Source: Pleurocapsa sp. FMAR1
Lineage (GTDB): Bacteria; Cyanobacteriota; Cyanobacteriia; Cyanobacteriales; Xenococcaceae
NCBI RefSeq assembly: GCF_963665995.1
Contig: NZ_OY762512.1
Span: forward strand, 4,898,001-4,962,000
Direction: 5' to 3'
Length of the DNA: 64,000 nucleotides
Shown: positions 42,756 through 52,558 of the stretch, piece after piece
Layout: each line of letters opens with the position of its first letter
Position numbering within the stretch: the stretch's first letter is position 1
Made by a program: the position numbers and the translations under genes
Notes under the pieces: generated by a model
Told to the model about the DNA's origin: nothing
The model's database searches: none
The model's input: the letters and a program-made list of their open reading frames with translations, nothing else

Positions 42756-42973
42756 TCGTTATTCTTTAGCTTAAAGCGATCGCATTACAATTTCTTAAAT
42801 TATAATGTTTAACTTTCATCGAAGGTTATCCGTATCTGCATCTGGAATAATTAGTACCTGCATCCTAATCGATCGCCATTACCGATCGATCGCCTCGTAT
42901 GAACACCGTCAAACCCCGTAACGGCGCTCGCGCGATCGCCGAATAAAAGCAAAACAAAAAAAGCGATCGCTCT
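42756..42973. other. HIP1-rich gap with a dispersed repeat
   Basis: The stretch at about 42892-42942 (CGTATGAACACCGTCAAACC, then CTCGCGCGATCGCC) is a relative of 41826-41868 (GTACGAAGACCGCCAAACCC, then GGCGATCGCGCGAT), giving two copies of one repeat on either side of the RHH/MazF pair. No gene. Confidence 0.45.
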
Positions 42974-43555
42974 TTATTCAGCAATAAAAATTTGTTTGGG
43001 AGTTAACTTAATTTCTGTAAAAGTAGGTGAAACCAATTCCTGCTCAAATGTAAAAATAGTTTCCTCATATAAACCTTCATCTAATACTAAAATTGTGACC
43101 TGTTGTTCTATGGGATCGACAATCCAGTATTCATCGATTTCTATCGCTGCATATTCAGATCGCTTATAGCGATAATCTCTTTTGATCGATTCAGGACTAA
43201 CTACTTCTACAACTAATAAAGGGGAAGTTTTTAATACTCCAGATTCATCTAACAAATCCATGACTTGCTCTTTTTGAACCACATACACATCGGCAATGCG
43301 TGATTTACGCCATCCTGTCCTAATTCCCCCTTCTCTAATTGCCAACCACGGGAGTTTAAGGCGATTTATTTCTGCTTTAAAAGCATCCTGAATAAAGTCG
43401 CTAATCAGAATATGGCGAAAAGTTGGAGGGTTCATTAATTCTAGTTTGCCGTCTACCAGTTCGTAACGACTATCAGGATCTTGGTCGTACTGTAAATATT
43501 CCTCAAAGGAGAATATTTTTGTTGTAGTTGTGGCAGTCATTGAAGTTAACAGCAA
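42974..43555 (-). CDS. Uma2-family (DUF820) endonuclease-like protein
   Basis: A 193-residue protein, or 188 from ATG 43540. Typical Uma2 features are FSFEEYLQYDQDPDSRYELV with DGKLELMNPPT, a central RKSRIADVYVV, LLVVEVVSPESIKRDYRYKR with the PD-(D/E)XK-type Glu and Lys, and the Tyr-Trp-Ile-Val-Asp pattern (DEYWIVDP). These proteins are greatly expanded in cyanobacteria; their substrate is unknown. Monocistronic. Confidence 0.9.
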   Translation of the reverse strand: MLLTSMTATTTTKIFSFEEYLQYDQDPDSRYELVDGKLELMNPPTFRHILISDFIQDAFKAEINRLKLPWLAIREGGIRTGWRKSRIADVYVVQKEQVMDLLDESGVLKTSPLLVVEVVSPESIKRDYRYKRSEYAAIEIDEYWIVDPIEQQVTILVLDEGLYEETIFTFEQELVSPTFTEIKLTPKQIFIAE

Positions 43556-43696
43556 GAATACTGTAATTTGAGTGTATTGATATTATAACTAAACTAGTTT
43601 TCGCGATTATTGATTGAATTGACTGCATCGGTTGTAATGCCTAATTATCCCTGCAAAGTATAATTGAACTATAAATATTCCTATTAGAGTATCAAC

Positions 43697-44167
43697 ATGG
43701 CTACTCAACTGTCCTCAATTACAGATACGAAGAATCTTTATAACCGTGATTATTATCTTTGGTTATCCTATACTGCTCAATTAATCAAAGATGGGAATTT
43801 TTCTGAAATTGATGCAGCTAACTTGATTGAAGAAATCGAAGATATGGGCAGAAGTGAAAAACGGGCAGTAAAAAGTAATTTAATTATTTTGCTGTTACAT
43901 CTGCTCAAATATAAATATCAACCAGCAAAGAAAACTAATAGTTGGAAAGCTAGCATCAGAGAACATCGACGTAGATTAAGAGATGATTTTAAAGTTAGTC
44001 CTAGCTTAAAACGCTATTTCCAGGAAGTATTTGAAGAATCTTATCAAGATAGCAGAGAACAGGTTGCTGATGAGACTGGATTACCTATCGATACTTTTCC
44101 AACTCTTTGTCCTTTTACGATCGCTGAAGTCCTCGATTCTAATTACTTACCGCCAGAAACCATTTAA
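43697..44167 (+). CDS. DUF29 family protein
   Basis: A 156-residue helical protein with the DUF29 pattern: LYNRDYYLWLSYTAQLIKDG, then IDAANLIEEIEDMGRSEKRA, LLLHLLKYKYQPAK, SWKASIREHRRRLRDDF and a C-terminal PTLCPFTIAEVLD. It is another family multiplied in cyanobacteria with unknown function; some members neighbour toxin genes. No partner is visible here. Confidence 0.92.
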   Translation: MATQLSSITDTKNLYNRDYYLWLSYTAQLIKDGNFSEIDAANLIEEIEDMGRSEKRAVKSNLIILLLHLLKYKYQPAKKTNSWKASIREHRRRLRDDFKVSPSLKRYFQEVFEESYQDSREQVADETGLPIDTFPTLCPFTIAEVLDSNYLPPETI

Positions 44168-44236
44168 TTACGGTAATTAAATGAAATATAGCCCCAATAA
44201 AAACTATGGCGATCGCTCAAAAATGAATTAGAGAAT

Positions 44237-45055
44237 TCAATCTACACTATTTACTCGGTCGATAAAATTGGCGATCGCTTGATTCACCACTTGCGGATAT
44301 TCGGCAATCAATAGATGTCCCGCTTCTGGTAAATGTAAATGTTGTCCTAGCTGAAAACTATTTGCCAACTCTTGTCCCATCTGTTTTGTAAACATTGAGT
44401 CTTGACCAGCACTAATTACTAAGATAGGTATTTTCTTTTTCATCGGGGTTTGGCGACGTTGCCAAAAATTGTAGCCCCAAAAAATTTCTAACGCTTCGTA
44501 AGGATGGGGTTCGAGAGGAACAGGGCTTTCTGCCAAAAACTGTTCTATTTTTTTGCCTTGATGATTGCTAGATAAACGGTTTGTCAAAGACTGCACTTTG
44601 GGAAAGCGATAAAGGTGTCTGCCTCCCCAAGCTAAAAACTTGATTAGGGGAATTTCCCACCAAGGTGCAAGATCGTGAGTGCCACCTGCGATCAAAACTA
44701 GGGCTGTAGCTGAATTATATCTTGCCCACTCTAAACCCAAAGGGACACCATAACTATGACAACAAAGAATTGGTGATTTTATCTGATAGCGTTGGAGTAA
44801 GCGAGTTAAATCACGGCAATGTCTGCCCACAGAATAGCGATCGTAAGCACTAGACTGTCCGTGTCCCGCCAAATCATAAGCCAATACTTGTCTATGGCGA
44901 TCGCTAAAAAATTCATATTGCGATCGCCAGTTAAATCGATTTCCCAATCCTCCATGCAAAAAAACTAATCCTGGCTTAGTTCCAGCATGATAGCTAACCT
45001 GTAAATCTACTTTACGGCGCAGGTTGATTAATTCACCCTTGAGATAGTCTGTCAA
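44237..45055 (-). CDS. Alpha/beta-fold hydrolase
   Basis: A 272-residue hydrolase. The oxyanion region is LVFLHGGLGNRFNW, the nucleophile elbow ILCCHSYGVPLGLEWAR (C-H-S-Y-G in the G-x-S-x-G position, the first Gly being Cys), the Asp is likely in ISAGQDSMF, and the His in LPEAGHLLIAEYP. The triad Ser-Asp-His is present. The substrate is not predictable. The C-terminal end is at 44237. Confidence 0.85.
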   Translation of the reverse strand: MTDYLKGELINLRRKVDLQVSYHAGTKPGLVFLHGGLGNRFNWRSQYEFFSDRHRQVLAYDLAGHGQSSAYDRYSVGRHCRDLTRLLQRYQIKSPILCCHSYGVPLGLEWARYNSATALVLIAGGTHDLAPWWEIPLIKFLAWGGRHLYRFPKVQSLTNRLSSNHQGKKIEQFLAESPVPLEPHPYEALEIFWGYNFWQRRQTPMKKKIPILVISAGQDSMFTKQMGQELANSFQLGQHLHLPEAGHLLIAEYPQVVNQAIANFIDRVNSVD

Positions 45056-45581
45056 GACTCAATTGTTATTTATTTGGAATTTATACTTACATTATTAACT
45101 AAAGCCAGACAATAAAACATTTAATTGCTTATGTGCCAAAGGGTAAAAATGCGATCGCCAACGGGATTATTTAAAACCAGAAGCTTAAATAATTATTGTA
45201 GCTACTTAAATTTTAAGAAAATTAATACCAACTAAAGTGTTTAGTCTTAATTCACCAACATAAATAAATCCAATTGTTTCACAGTTGAACACTTAAACAG
45301 CTATCAAACATAGTCATGTCATTATTAATGCCAAAATCCTGTCAGCGCAGGATATGTTTGATATGATTGAAATCAAGTCACCGCTACCATAAACGCAAGT
45401 TAGTTAGCGATACACATAACCTTTTAAACGACTTAAGAATTTATTTTATGAGTAAAAAATTAATCTTGATTGCTTAAGCATTTTAGTTGGCAAGGTGTGC
45501 CAATTCAAACTTTAGGATTTATTATATTATCTATCTTTATATCGAAACTTTTTATCAGTAAATTAAGCTAAATGAACAGCT
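45056..45581. other. AT-rich gap ahead of the polysaccharide cluster
   Basis: 526 bases, no gene recognised. A hairpin ATCCTG/CAGGAT lies near 45348 and a short TTGGC/GCCAA dyad near 45488. It probably contains the promoter of the polysaccharide genes. Confidence 0.4.
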
Positions 45582-46856
45582 ATGATGACGAATAATACTA
45601 GCAAAACGTTTAGAATTTTTGAATTTGTTTTTTCAATAGCCGCTTTATTTCATCTATCCGAAGCTATTACTCCCCTATTTTTGACCAAAGGAGCAAATGA
45701 AGGTGACGGTATAGCACTAAGTGCTTACGATTTGTCTCTTAACGCCAAAATGTCTTTGCTGGTTTACTTTGTGACTTTTGTTCTTTTGGCAATGAGATGG
45801 AAAAGAGTTCTCCCTGTACTTTCTAGCAATAAGTTGCTCTTTATCTTAATGGCAATTGTTTGTTTTTCCTATTTCTGGTCTATTAACCCACCCCAAACTT
45901 TTAGATTTGCTGTTTACGCCCTCGGTACTACTGCTTTTGGACTTTATCTGGCAACCCGTTATACTTTGTCCGAACAGATGAATTTGCTGACTTGGACTTA
46001 TGGATTGTTATTGATCTTAAGTATTTTGTTTGTAGTGGCAATACCTAAATATGGTCTGATGGGTGGAGTGCATGAAGGGGCTGTTCGCGGTGTATTTACT
46101 CATAAAAATCAGTTTGGTGCATTTATGGCTCCTTCTGGGGTAATTTTCTTTTTAAGTGCCTTGAGTAATCAAAAAAATAGCTGGATTTATTGGTTTTTGC
46201 TGGTTCTTAGCTGCGGTACGATGGTAATGTCGCGGTCTACAACAGCTTTAGGGACATTTCTAGTCATGTTGATGCTGTGCATAGTTTATCGTATCTTTCG
46301 CTGGCGATATGAGGTAATGGTTTCGGCAATTTTAGCTGTAATTATTGTCGGTGTCGGTGTTCTGGTTTATTTGGCTGGATACGTAGGCGAGGATGCACTC
46401 ACTAGTTCTGTAGGTAAAGATACAACATTATCGGGCAGAACCCTAATCTGGAAATATGTTTGGGATCAAATTCAGCTACATCCCTGGTTGGGTTATGGAC
46501 TCTCAGCATTTTGGAATGGTTTTGAGGGCCCTTCTGGCTATATACAATTAGCAACGGGGATAGGCGTAATTTATGCTCACAATGGATTTTTAGATATTTG
46601 GTTGTCTATAGGGATTATCGGCTTGGGTGTTTTTTTAATCGGCTTTGTGATTACAATATCCCAATCTTTAGCTTTATTAAGAAGAACTAACAGCCCAGAA
46701 GGGTTTTGGCCTCTTTTGTTTTTAAGCTACGTTCTGTTGTCTAATTTGACTGAGGGAACAATAAATAGTATGAGTAGTTCTTTTTGGGCGCTCTATGCAG
46801 CAATATCTTATTCCCTAATCATAGCTAAGAACAACAATTACAAAATTTACGATTAA
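45582..46856 (+). CDS. O-antigen ligase/Wzy-type polymerase family protein
   Basis: A 424-residue polytopic membrane protein with about 10-12 hydrophobic segments. The Wzy_C-type loop contains VRGVFTHKNQFGAFMAPSG and SGRTLIWKYVWDQIQLHPWL with GYG and an NGFLDIWLSIG block. The two conserved Arg/His loops on the outer side are typical of EPS polymerases. It is the first gene of the polysaccharide cluster and lies 27 bases before the next gene. It is distant from, not a duplicate of, the ligase at 35489-36931. Confidence 0.87.
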   Translation: MMTNNTSKTFRIFEFVFSIAALFHLSEAITPLFLTKGANEGDGIALSAYDLSLNAKMSLLVYFVTFVLLAMRWKRVLPVLSSNKLLFILMAIVCFSYFWSINPPQTFRFAVYALGTTAFGLYLATRYTLSEQMNLLTWTYGLLLILSILFVVAIPKYGLMGGVHEGAVRGVFTHKNQFGAFMAPSGVIFFLSALSNQKNSWIYWFLLVLSCGTMVMSRSTTALGTFLVMLMLCIVYRIFRWRYEVMVSAILAVIIVGVGVLVYLAGYVGEDALTSSVGKDTTLSGRTLIWKYVWDQIQLHPWLGYGLSAFWNGFEGPSGYIQLATGIGVIYAHNGFLDIWLSIGIIGLGVFLIGFVITISQSLALLRRTNSPEGFWPLLFLSYVLLSNLTEGTINSMSSSFWALYAAISYSLIIAKNNNYKIYD

Positions 46857-46883
46857 TCTAACAGTAGAGACAGTTGGAGTTGA

Positions 46884-48992
46884 ATGAATGAATTTTTTTC
46901 TGATAATTTTCCAGATGATCTTGCCAGTGGTAAGACTATTGGGAGTAAAACTGCTGCTGGTATTGAAAGAAAAGGAATAGATCGAGAAAAGGCGATCGCC
47001 ATTGACAATCATGCTCTGCGTTTCAAGCCTTTGATTCAACCTGGTTGGGGTAGACAGGGTATTGCCTACGGCAAATATCAGCGAGCCAACGGATTGACTA
47101 TGGCGGTATTGCTGCTTAATGGTCATAATACTTCTCAGGCTGAGACGATTGAATGGCTTTATAAAAGGATTCCTCGCTGGTTAAAAGGTAGCGAAACTGA
47201 ATCAATATTGAAACGGGTTACTACCTGGTTAGGAAGCCAGCACAAATCAGCAACACCAAGACGTTTACTTAGTTGGTTTCGCATGGCAGCAGAGGTAACT
47301 AAGTTTTTTCCCCTACCTAAAATTAACGATAATTTGGCAGTGGGTTGGTTTACTGATGCCGTACCTAGTAACCTACCTGAAAACGCCAATAATTTTGTTA
47401 TTCGCGCCACGGGAGCAGAAAACGGCGAGTTACTAGCTAAAGTAGGTACAAAACTACTCTCGATTTTACGGGGACTACAGAATGTGCCTGTATGTTATGT
47501 GGTGATTTTAAGAGAGCAGGGGGCAGCTTACTATGCAGCCTCTATACCGCAGGTTTATGGCTTACCGAGTTTTCCGCAGCTTCGTCCAGTAGCCATTGAT
47601 ACTGTTAATCTTGAACCAACTCTTTATGCAGGTGTTTATCAAAGCGTCCTCGGTCAAATTGGCTTTCGTGCCGATACTAGAGTGTATGGGGTAAAGGTAG
47701 AAACCATTTCGGCACTAGCTACTTGGTACGGTACGGCTCATGGTGCAGATGCCTTAATAGGAACAGGAAATCTTGCCTCTGTTCCTGCCGAAGCAGGAGG
47801 AGCTTGGCAGATTATTATTGGTAGTTTTGAGCGCACCAAACAAGGTTTGATAGCCACGCAAAGTGATAGTCTGGCGATTTTAAAGCCTCAGACCACTTCT
47901 GGACTATTACACGCTAAAATTTGCTTTAGCAATAAGGAGAGTGCGATCGCCCCAGAAGATAAATCAGCTACCATTGGCATAGTCTGGAGATTTCAAGATC
48001 GCCATAATTACTGGTGTTGTGAGATCGACAATCATAGAATATGTCTTCAGTTGATTGAGGCTGGACAAAAAGAAGTATTGGTCTGTGCTGAAGACTTTTT
48101 AATTGCCGATGGAGTGGGTCATCTACAAATATTAGATGATGGACAAGAAGTAAAAATCTATTTTGATGGTCAGTTAATTGGCAATTATACCGACGAACGA
48201 TTAGCAACTGCTACAGGTGTAGGCATAGCTATATCTAACGAAAATTCTGATTTGTATTTACAGAATTTTGAAGCTCATCCCCGTACTGTAACTCTTCCCA
48301 CTCTCGATTTTGATTTGCCCTGGTGGCAAGAAGGCAAAGATATTGTCATTGAAGATGATTTTAACAACTGGGAGGGAGATCTAAGCGGCAAGACTACCTT
48401 GTTGGGCAACCAAGTCTGGCAAAAAACTATCGGCAAAGGTGTCTTTGAAATTTTACAATCTGGCATTGCCAAAGTAAAAGCCGACGTTGCTAATCCTAAT
48501 CCAGATCGCACTGCCTATACTGTGGCGGTAGATAATTCTAGCTTTGCTGATGTGTCAGTAACCATTGTTCCTCCTGGAAAAGAACGAGGTCAAGGAGAAA
48601 AAGGGCGAGGCGGTCTAATTTTTTGGCAGGATAAAGATAATTACATCATTATCAATACCTGGCTGGATGACTTTTATGAAGGAGAGTCAATTTCCTGTTT
48701 TTTCCGTATTGCTGGCTTTGAAGAAATTTATGATGCGGTGTGGTCAAATATTGGTCGGGCGATCGCTTTTGGGCAACCTTATACTCTTAGGATAGTCTTT
48801 GATGGTAATCATTATTCGGTACGAGTAAACAATCAAACCGTTTTATATCGCGCTCTTACTGATGTTTATCCCTGGGCTAATGCTTTAAAGATCAATCGCG
48901 TTGGCATCGTAGCTAATTGGGAATGGGGAAATGATACTGGCAGTGGCTTTAGTAATTTTATCGTCAGAAAATCTGACCAGCATAACCAATAA
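46884..48992 (+). CDS. 702-residue protein with two beta-sandwich-like domains
   Basis: I do not recognise the whole protein. Residues 1-300 are a mixed region without signal peptide. At about 320-465 and again at 490-700 are LamG/concanavalin-like beta-sandwich domains: the first has IGIVWRFQDRHNYWCCEID with EVKIYFDGQLIGNY, the second GGLIFWQDKDNYIIINTW with YTLRIVFDGNHYSVRVNNQT. The two are an internal duplication. Such folds often bind glycans. Transcription with the Wzy gene suggests a role in the same exopolysaccharide pathway, e.g. carbohydrate recognition. Inference from context. Confidence 0.55.
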   Translation: MNEFFSDNFPDDLASGKTIGSKTAAGIERKGIDREKAIAIDNHALRFKPLIQPGWGRQGIAYGKYQRANGLTMAVLLLNGHNTSQAETIEWLYKRIPRWLKGSETESILKRVTTWLGSQHKSATPRRLLSWFRMAAEVTKFFPLPKINDNLAVGWFTDAVPSNLPENANNFVIRATGAENGELLAKVGTKLLSILRGLQNVPVCYVVILREQGAAYYAASIPQVYGLPSFPQLRPVAIDTVNLEPTLYAGVYQSVLGQIGFRADTRVYGVKVETISALATWYGTAHGADALIGTGNLASVPAEAGGAWQIIIGSFERTKQGLIATQSDSLAILKPQTTSGLLHAKICFSNKESAIAPEDKSATIGIVWRFQDRHNYWCCEIDNHRICLQLIEAGQKEVLVCAEDFLIADGVGHLQILDDGQEVKIYFDGQLIGNYTDERLATATGVGIAISNENSDLYLQNFEAHPRTVTLPTLDFDLPWWQEGKDIVIEDDFNNWEGDLSGKTTLLGNQVWQKTIGKGVFEILQSGIAKVKADVANPNPDRTAYTVAVDNSSFADVSVTIVPPGKERGQGEKGRGGLIFWQDKDNYIIINTWLDDFYEGESISCFFRIAGFEEIYDAVWSNIGRAIAFGQPYTLRIVFDGNHYSVRVNNQTVLYRALTDVYPWANALKINRVGIVANWEWGNDTGSGFSNFIVRKSDQHNQ

Positions 48993-49113
48993 ATTTACAG
49001 TTAACAACTAAGGTAAACTCAAAATTTAATCTGGCAATAATGTAAAAAAAGTGCCAGATTTAGAGTAATAATAACAGTTATTATCGGCGTAAATACATTA
49101 CACTTATTTCCCC

Positions 49114-49467
49114 ATGAATACTCACACACCTACAGCACTTACTTTAGAAAAAATTCAACTACTTTTATCCTTTAAACAAGATATTTATGATTGGTTTCAC
49201 AGACAAGACTATTTTTTAGATGCTGCTCAACTCCGCTCTCGAATCAAACAAAATACTCAGCAGGTTCGTAGTATAGCCATGGAAAATAACTGTCTTAAGC
49301 TTGTGTCAACTGCTCCTCCGACTCAAAATGGATTAACAATCAGAGATTACGATCCTTTTAATAGTGTTTTAGATACTCCTTATTATGGAGTTTCTTTTAT
49401 TCCCACAATTATCGAGATGATTGATGAAGCTATTGGCGTTTTAGAGAGTCCTAGATATTCTAAATAA
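49114..49467 (+). CDS. Hypothetical protein, cyanobacterial-type
   Basis: A 117-residue soluble protein with no recognised family. An N-terminal helix (TLEKIQLLLSFKQDIYDWFH) is followed by basic and hydrophobic segments and a C-terminal acidic helix. It sits 121 bases after the 702-residue protein on the same strand and converges with the flippase gene. No function is proposed. Confidence 0.6.
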   Translation: MNTHTPTALTLEKIQLLLSFKQDIYDWFHRQDYFLDAAQLRSRIKQNTQQVRSIAMENNCLKLVSTAPPTQNGLTIRDYDPFNSVLDTPYYGVSFIPTIIEMIDEAIGVLESPRYSK

Positions 49468-49489
49468 TGCCAAAGAAGATCGAGCTTTT

Positions 49490-50779
49490 CTAAGCTGCTT
49501 TTTGTTTCTGATAAAACCAAGCTACAGCGATCGCCAAACAAACAACTCGAAAACTATCAGAACTTAATGTTGCCCAGGCTGCTCCTTTCCAAGAATACAG
49601 GGGAATTAACCAGAAGTTCAAACCCACGTTGGCTAAAGCCGTTGTGACTTGAATAGCACTGCGGGTTTTTTGAAATCCAGCCCCCGTGAGGGTGTCAGCT
49701 AATAGTAACTGGATTGAACCAATAATCGGGATAGGTGCCAACCAGCGAACTGTGGCGATCGCATTGTGGTATTCATCTCCTAAAATATAGGTTATCCAGG
49801 GAGCAAACAACAAAAATCCAGTTAGGGAAATAACGCTATATATTGCCACAAAAGGTAATAAACGTTTTGCTAAACTTAAACAGCCTTTAATTCCTTTGGC
49901 ACCCTCCAGGAAAAATCTAGGATAAGAGGCTCCCAGCACGGCATAAATAGGAATACTACCAACTTCGATCAGCCGATACGCTGCACCATAGATTCCTGTT
50001 GCTTCTAAAGTTGCCATACTTGCCAACATTGTCTTGTCTATATTGGAGTTGATATTGTATGCCGATTCACCAATCGAAAAGTACAATCCTTGGTGAGCCA
50101 TAGTAGGTAGGATTTTAGGGGCTAATTTGGGTTTGGCTAAAGTTTTGTTGATCCAGATAATGCCGATTAATGCCGTAGTTAATGAACTCAATAAGTATAA
50201 ATATGACCACTGCAACAAGCTTGGTTGACTAAAGCAGGTTGCTAACACTATAGCCGCTAAAAACTTAGTGATTGTACCGATAATTTGTAGCAGAGAAGAA
50301 TTTTTAAGCAAATCATAAGACATAAATGCCTTGGCACTGACAACAAAGATAGCTAAACCGCCTAAATCTGCTAACAAAATTGCCAGGATCGCGGGTAAAT
50401 TATCTATGTTAGAAAAAACGGTTGGCGAGATAAAGTAAGCAACAAGGGTCAAAGATAGACTAGCCAAAAAAACAATTAGTAAAGCATTCCCCCAATAAGT
50501 AGGAAACACTTTTTTGTCTTTCGATACCTGTTGAATTAAAACGTCTCCGCTGCCTAAATTAGCAAAAGGAAAAATCAAAGCAGCAAAGGCAGTAATTCCC
50601 ACAAAAGCACCATAATTCTCTGTACCCAGGACACGGACAATCAGGGTGAAGTATGCTGCTTGGCAACCTAAATTAATCGCTTTTGCTAATAGTTCCCAAA
50701 GACTGTTTTTAACTAAAGGTTTTTGCGATATATTCTTTATTTTTCGGCTTAAATTCTTCAACACTAAGTAGGTGGGCAA
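49490..50779 (-). CDS. Wzx-type oligosaccharide flippase
   Basis: A 429-residue protein with about 12 hydrophobic segments and the MATE/MVF-like polysaccharide synthesis pattern: LIVRVLGTENYGAFVGITAF, a DVLIQQVSKDKK loop and YNINSNIDKTMLASMATLEA. It would move lipid-linked repeat units across the plasma membrane for assembly with the Wzy-type protein. It is on the opposite strand to the rest of the cluster. Confidence 0.87.
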   Translation of the reverse strand: MPTYLVLKNLSRKIKNISQKPLVKNSLWELLAKAINLGCQAAYFTLIVRVLGTENYGAFVGITAFAALIFPFANLGSGDVLIQQVSKDKKVFPTYWGNALLIVFLASLSLTLVAYFISPTVFSNIDNLPAILAILLADLGGLAIFVVSAKAFMSYDLLKNSSLLQIIGTITKFLAAIVLATCFSQPSLLQWSYLYLLSSLTTALIGIIWINKTLAKPKLAPKILPTMAHQGLYFSIGESAYNINSNIDKTMLASMATLEATGIYGAAYRLIEVGSIPIYAVLGASYPRFFLEGAKGIKGCLSLAKRLLPFVAIYSVISLTGFLLFAPWITYILGDEYHNAIATVRWLAPIPIIGSIQLLLADTLTGAGFQKTRSAIQVTTALANVGLNFWLIPLYSWKGAAWATLSSDSFRVVCLAIAVAWFYQKQKAA

Positions 50780-51089
50780 ATTATAACGGCTCAGACCTTA
50801 TATAATTATACTATTGATTTTTTAGAGTTTATTATTAATTTCAAAGTTGGTTTTATTTCCTGTAAATTGCTTTATTTGGTAATATATTTTATATATAAAT
50901 ATATTACATAGATATAAGATTCTAAATATAAAGCTTGTATAAAGAGACTCTCAAAATTTCAGCAAGTAAAAAAATTAAATATAAAGTTTGAGTAAATATA
51001 AAGACAATCAAAGAGATTACGGTTAAACTTGTAAATAAGCTATTTGTCTCGGTCAATAGCTAATAAAAAACATTGGCTTATTAATATTT
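50780..51089. other. Very AT-rich divergent promoter region
   Basis: The region between wzx and the glycosyltransferase operon. It has long A/T runs (e.g. TATTTTATATATAAATATAT near 50886), no gene, and probably the promoter of wzx. Confidence 0.4.
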
Positions 51090-51155
51090 TTTAGATACTT
51101 CCAAAGACATATTTAGACACTTCTAAAAACATATTTAGATACTTCTAAAGACATA
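51090..51155 (+). promoter_or_regulatory. Three 22-bp direct repeats upstream of a glycosyltransferase operon
   Basis: TTTAGATACTTCCAAAGACA begins at 51090, with close copies at 51112 and 51134 and a partial fourth at 51156. The period of 22 is two helical turns, so the sites face the same side of the DNA, as activator or two-component regulator boxes often do. It lies about 86-150 bases upstream of the start codon at 51242. Confidence 0.5.
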
Positions 51156-51241
51156 TTTACAATTCCAAAAAAAACGGGATATTCTTAGTTTAATTTATTT
51201 ATTAACTTTAATTTATTACTTAGATAGGGGATAGAATTAGT

Positions 51242-52558
51242 TTGAAATTATCTCTAGTAAATCAACCTTGGACAATAGCTGCTCCCCCTGAAGGTAGCGA
51301 CTCAACAGGAATATGGAGTTATCAGGTTAGTCGTCGTCTAGTAAAGTATTGCCAGATAACTTATTACGGCTGCAAAAGTAAGTTAAATCCTTCTCAAGAA
51401 TCAGATTCAAACTTATCTTCCGATAAAATAGAATACAGAGGAATTTCTCATCGGCTAGATAGTTTACTGAAAATACCCAGAGCGATCGCAAAAAGGCTTA
51501 ATACCAGCTCTCTGCTGCCTTATTTTGCCTCTACTTGGTTTCATTACGGTTATGGTAGGCAGGTTGCACGGGATGCTGCTCAAAGAGGTAGTGACATTAT
51601 TCATATTCACAATCATTCTCAGTTTGTGCCGATAGTTCGCAAGTATAACCCCAATGCCAAAATAGTTTTACATCTTCATTGCGAATGGGTAAATCGTCTG
51701 AGCCAAGAAGCGATCGCCAAAAGGCTGGCAAAGCTAGACTTAATTATTAGCTGTAGCGACTACATAACTAACAAAATTGCAACTCGCTTTCCTGAATACG
51801 CGGGAATTTGTCGCACGGTCAATAATGGAGTTGATGCCGATTATTTTGTTCCAGCCGCTACTCGTCCACAAAATAGCCAAGATGCGCCACAAATGCTTTT
51901 TGTTGGTCGTATTTCACCAGAAAAGGGAGTTCACGATCTAATAGATGCTTTCATCGAAGTAACAGCTACATACCCTGATGCTGTCTTAACTATTATCGGA
52001 CCTCATATTATAGTTGCTAAAGAAATGCTGTTCGATCTACAGCATGAACCAGAGGTGCAGGCTCTAGAACCTTATTATGGAGTTAATTACCTGGAATATA
52101 TTAAGAGTAAAATTCCTCCTCACCTGTCTGACCAAATAATTTTTGCCGGTTCCCTACCTCAAGAACAAGTATTACCTTACTACCAACAAGCAGATGTAGT
52201 AATCAATCCATCTTTAAGCGAAGCCTTTGGCATGAGCTTGGTAGAGGCGATGGCGACTCAAACACCAGTAGTGGCGACCAAAATTGGTGGCATGACAGAA
52301 ATTGTTAATGACGGTGTGACTGGTTTGTTGAGCGATCCAGGAGATATCCAGGCTTTAGCTAATGCCATTACAGCCATAATTTCTGAACCAGAGACAGCCA
52401 GAAAAATGGGAGAAGCTGGCAGAGAAAGGGTTTTGCAGTATTATACTTGGGAACAGATCGCTAAAAGCTTAGTCTTTAATTACGCAACTATGGGGGTAAA
52501 TATCAAAGCAGATGACTCTAAGAAAGAAGTTGCGCGATCGCTATCTCCAGCAAATTGA
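51242..52558 (+). CDS. Glycosyltransferase family 4 (GT-B)
   Basis: A 438-residue enzyme; the start is taken as TTG 51242, preceded by GATAGGGGATAG, as no ATG gives the conserved N-terminus MKLSLVNQPWTIAAPPEG. The GT-B features are an N-terminal acceptor domain, MLFVGRISPEKGVHDLIDAF as the nucleotide-sugar domain strand and loop, and the E-x7-E motif in PSLSEAFGMSLVEAMATQTP. It transfers a sugar to an intermediate of the exopolysaccharide. The end overlaps the next gene by 47 bases. Confidence 0.87.
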   Translation: MKLSLVNQPWTIAAPPEGSDSTGIWSYQVSRRLVKYCQITYYGCKSKLNPSQESDSNLSSDKIEYRGISHRLDSLLKIPRAIAKRLNTSSLLPYFASTWFHYGYGRQVARDAAQRGSDIIHIHNHSQFVPIVRKYNPNAKIVLHLHCEWVNRLSQEAIAKRLAKLDLIISCSDYITNKIATRFPEYAGICRTVNNGVDADYFVPAATRPQNSQDAPQMLFVGRISPEKGVHDLIDAFIEVTATYPDAVLTIIGPHIIVAKEMLFDLQHEPEVQALEPYYGVNYLEYIKSKIPPHLSDQIIFAGSLPQEQVLPYYQQADVVINPSLSEAFGMSLVEAMATQTPVVATKIGGMTEIVNDGVTGLLSDPGDIQALANAITAIISEPETARKMGEAGRERVLQYYTWEQIAKSLVFNYATMGVNIKADDSKKEVARSLSPAN

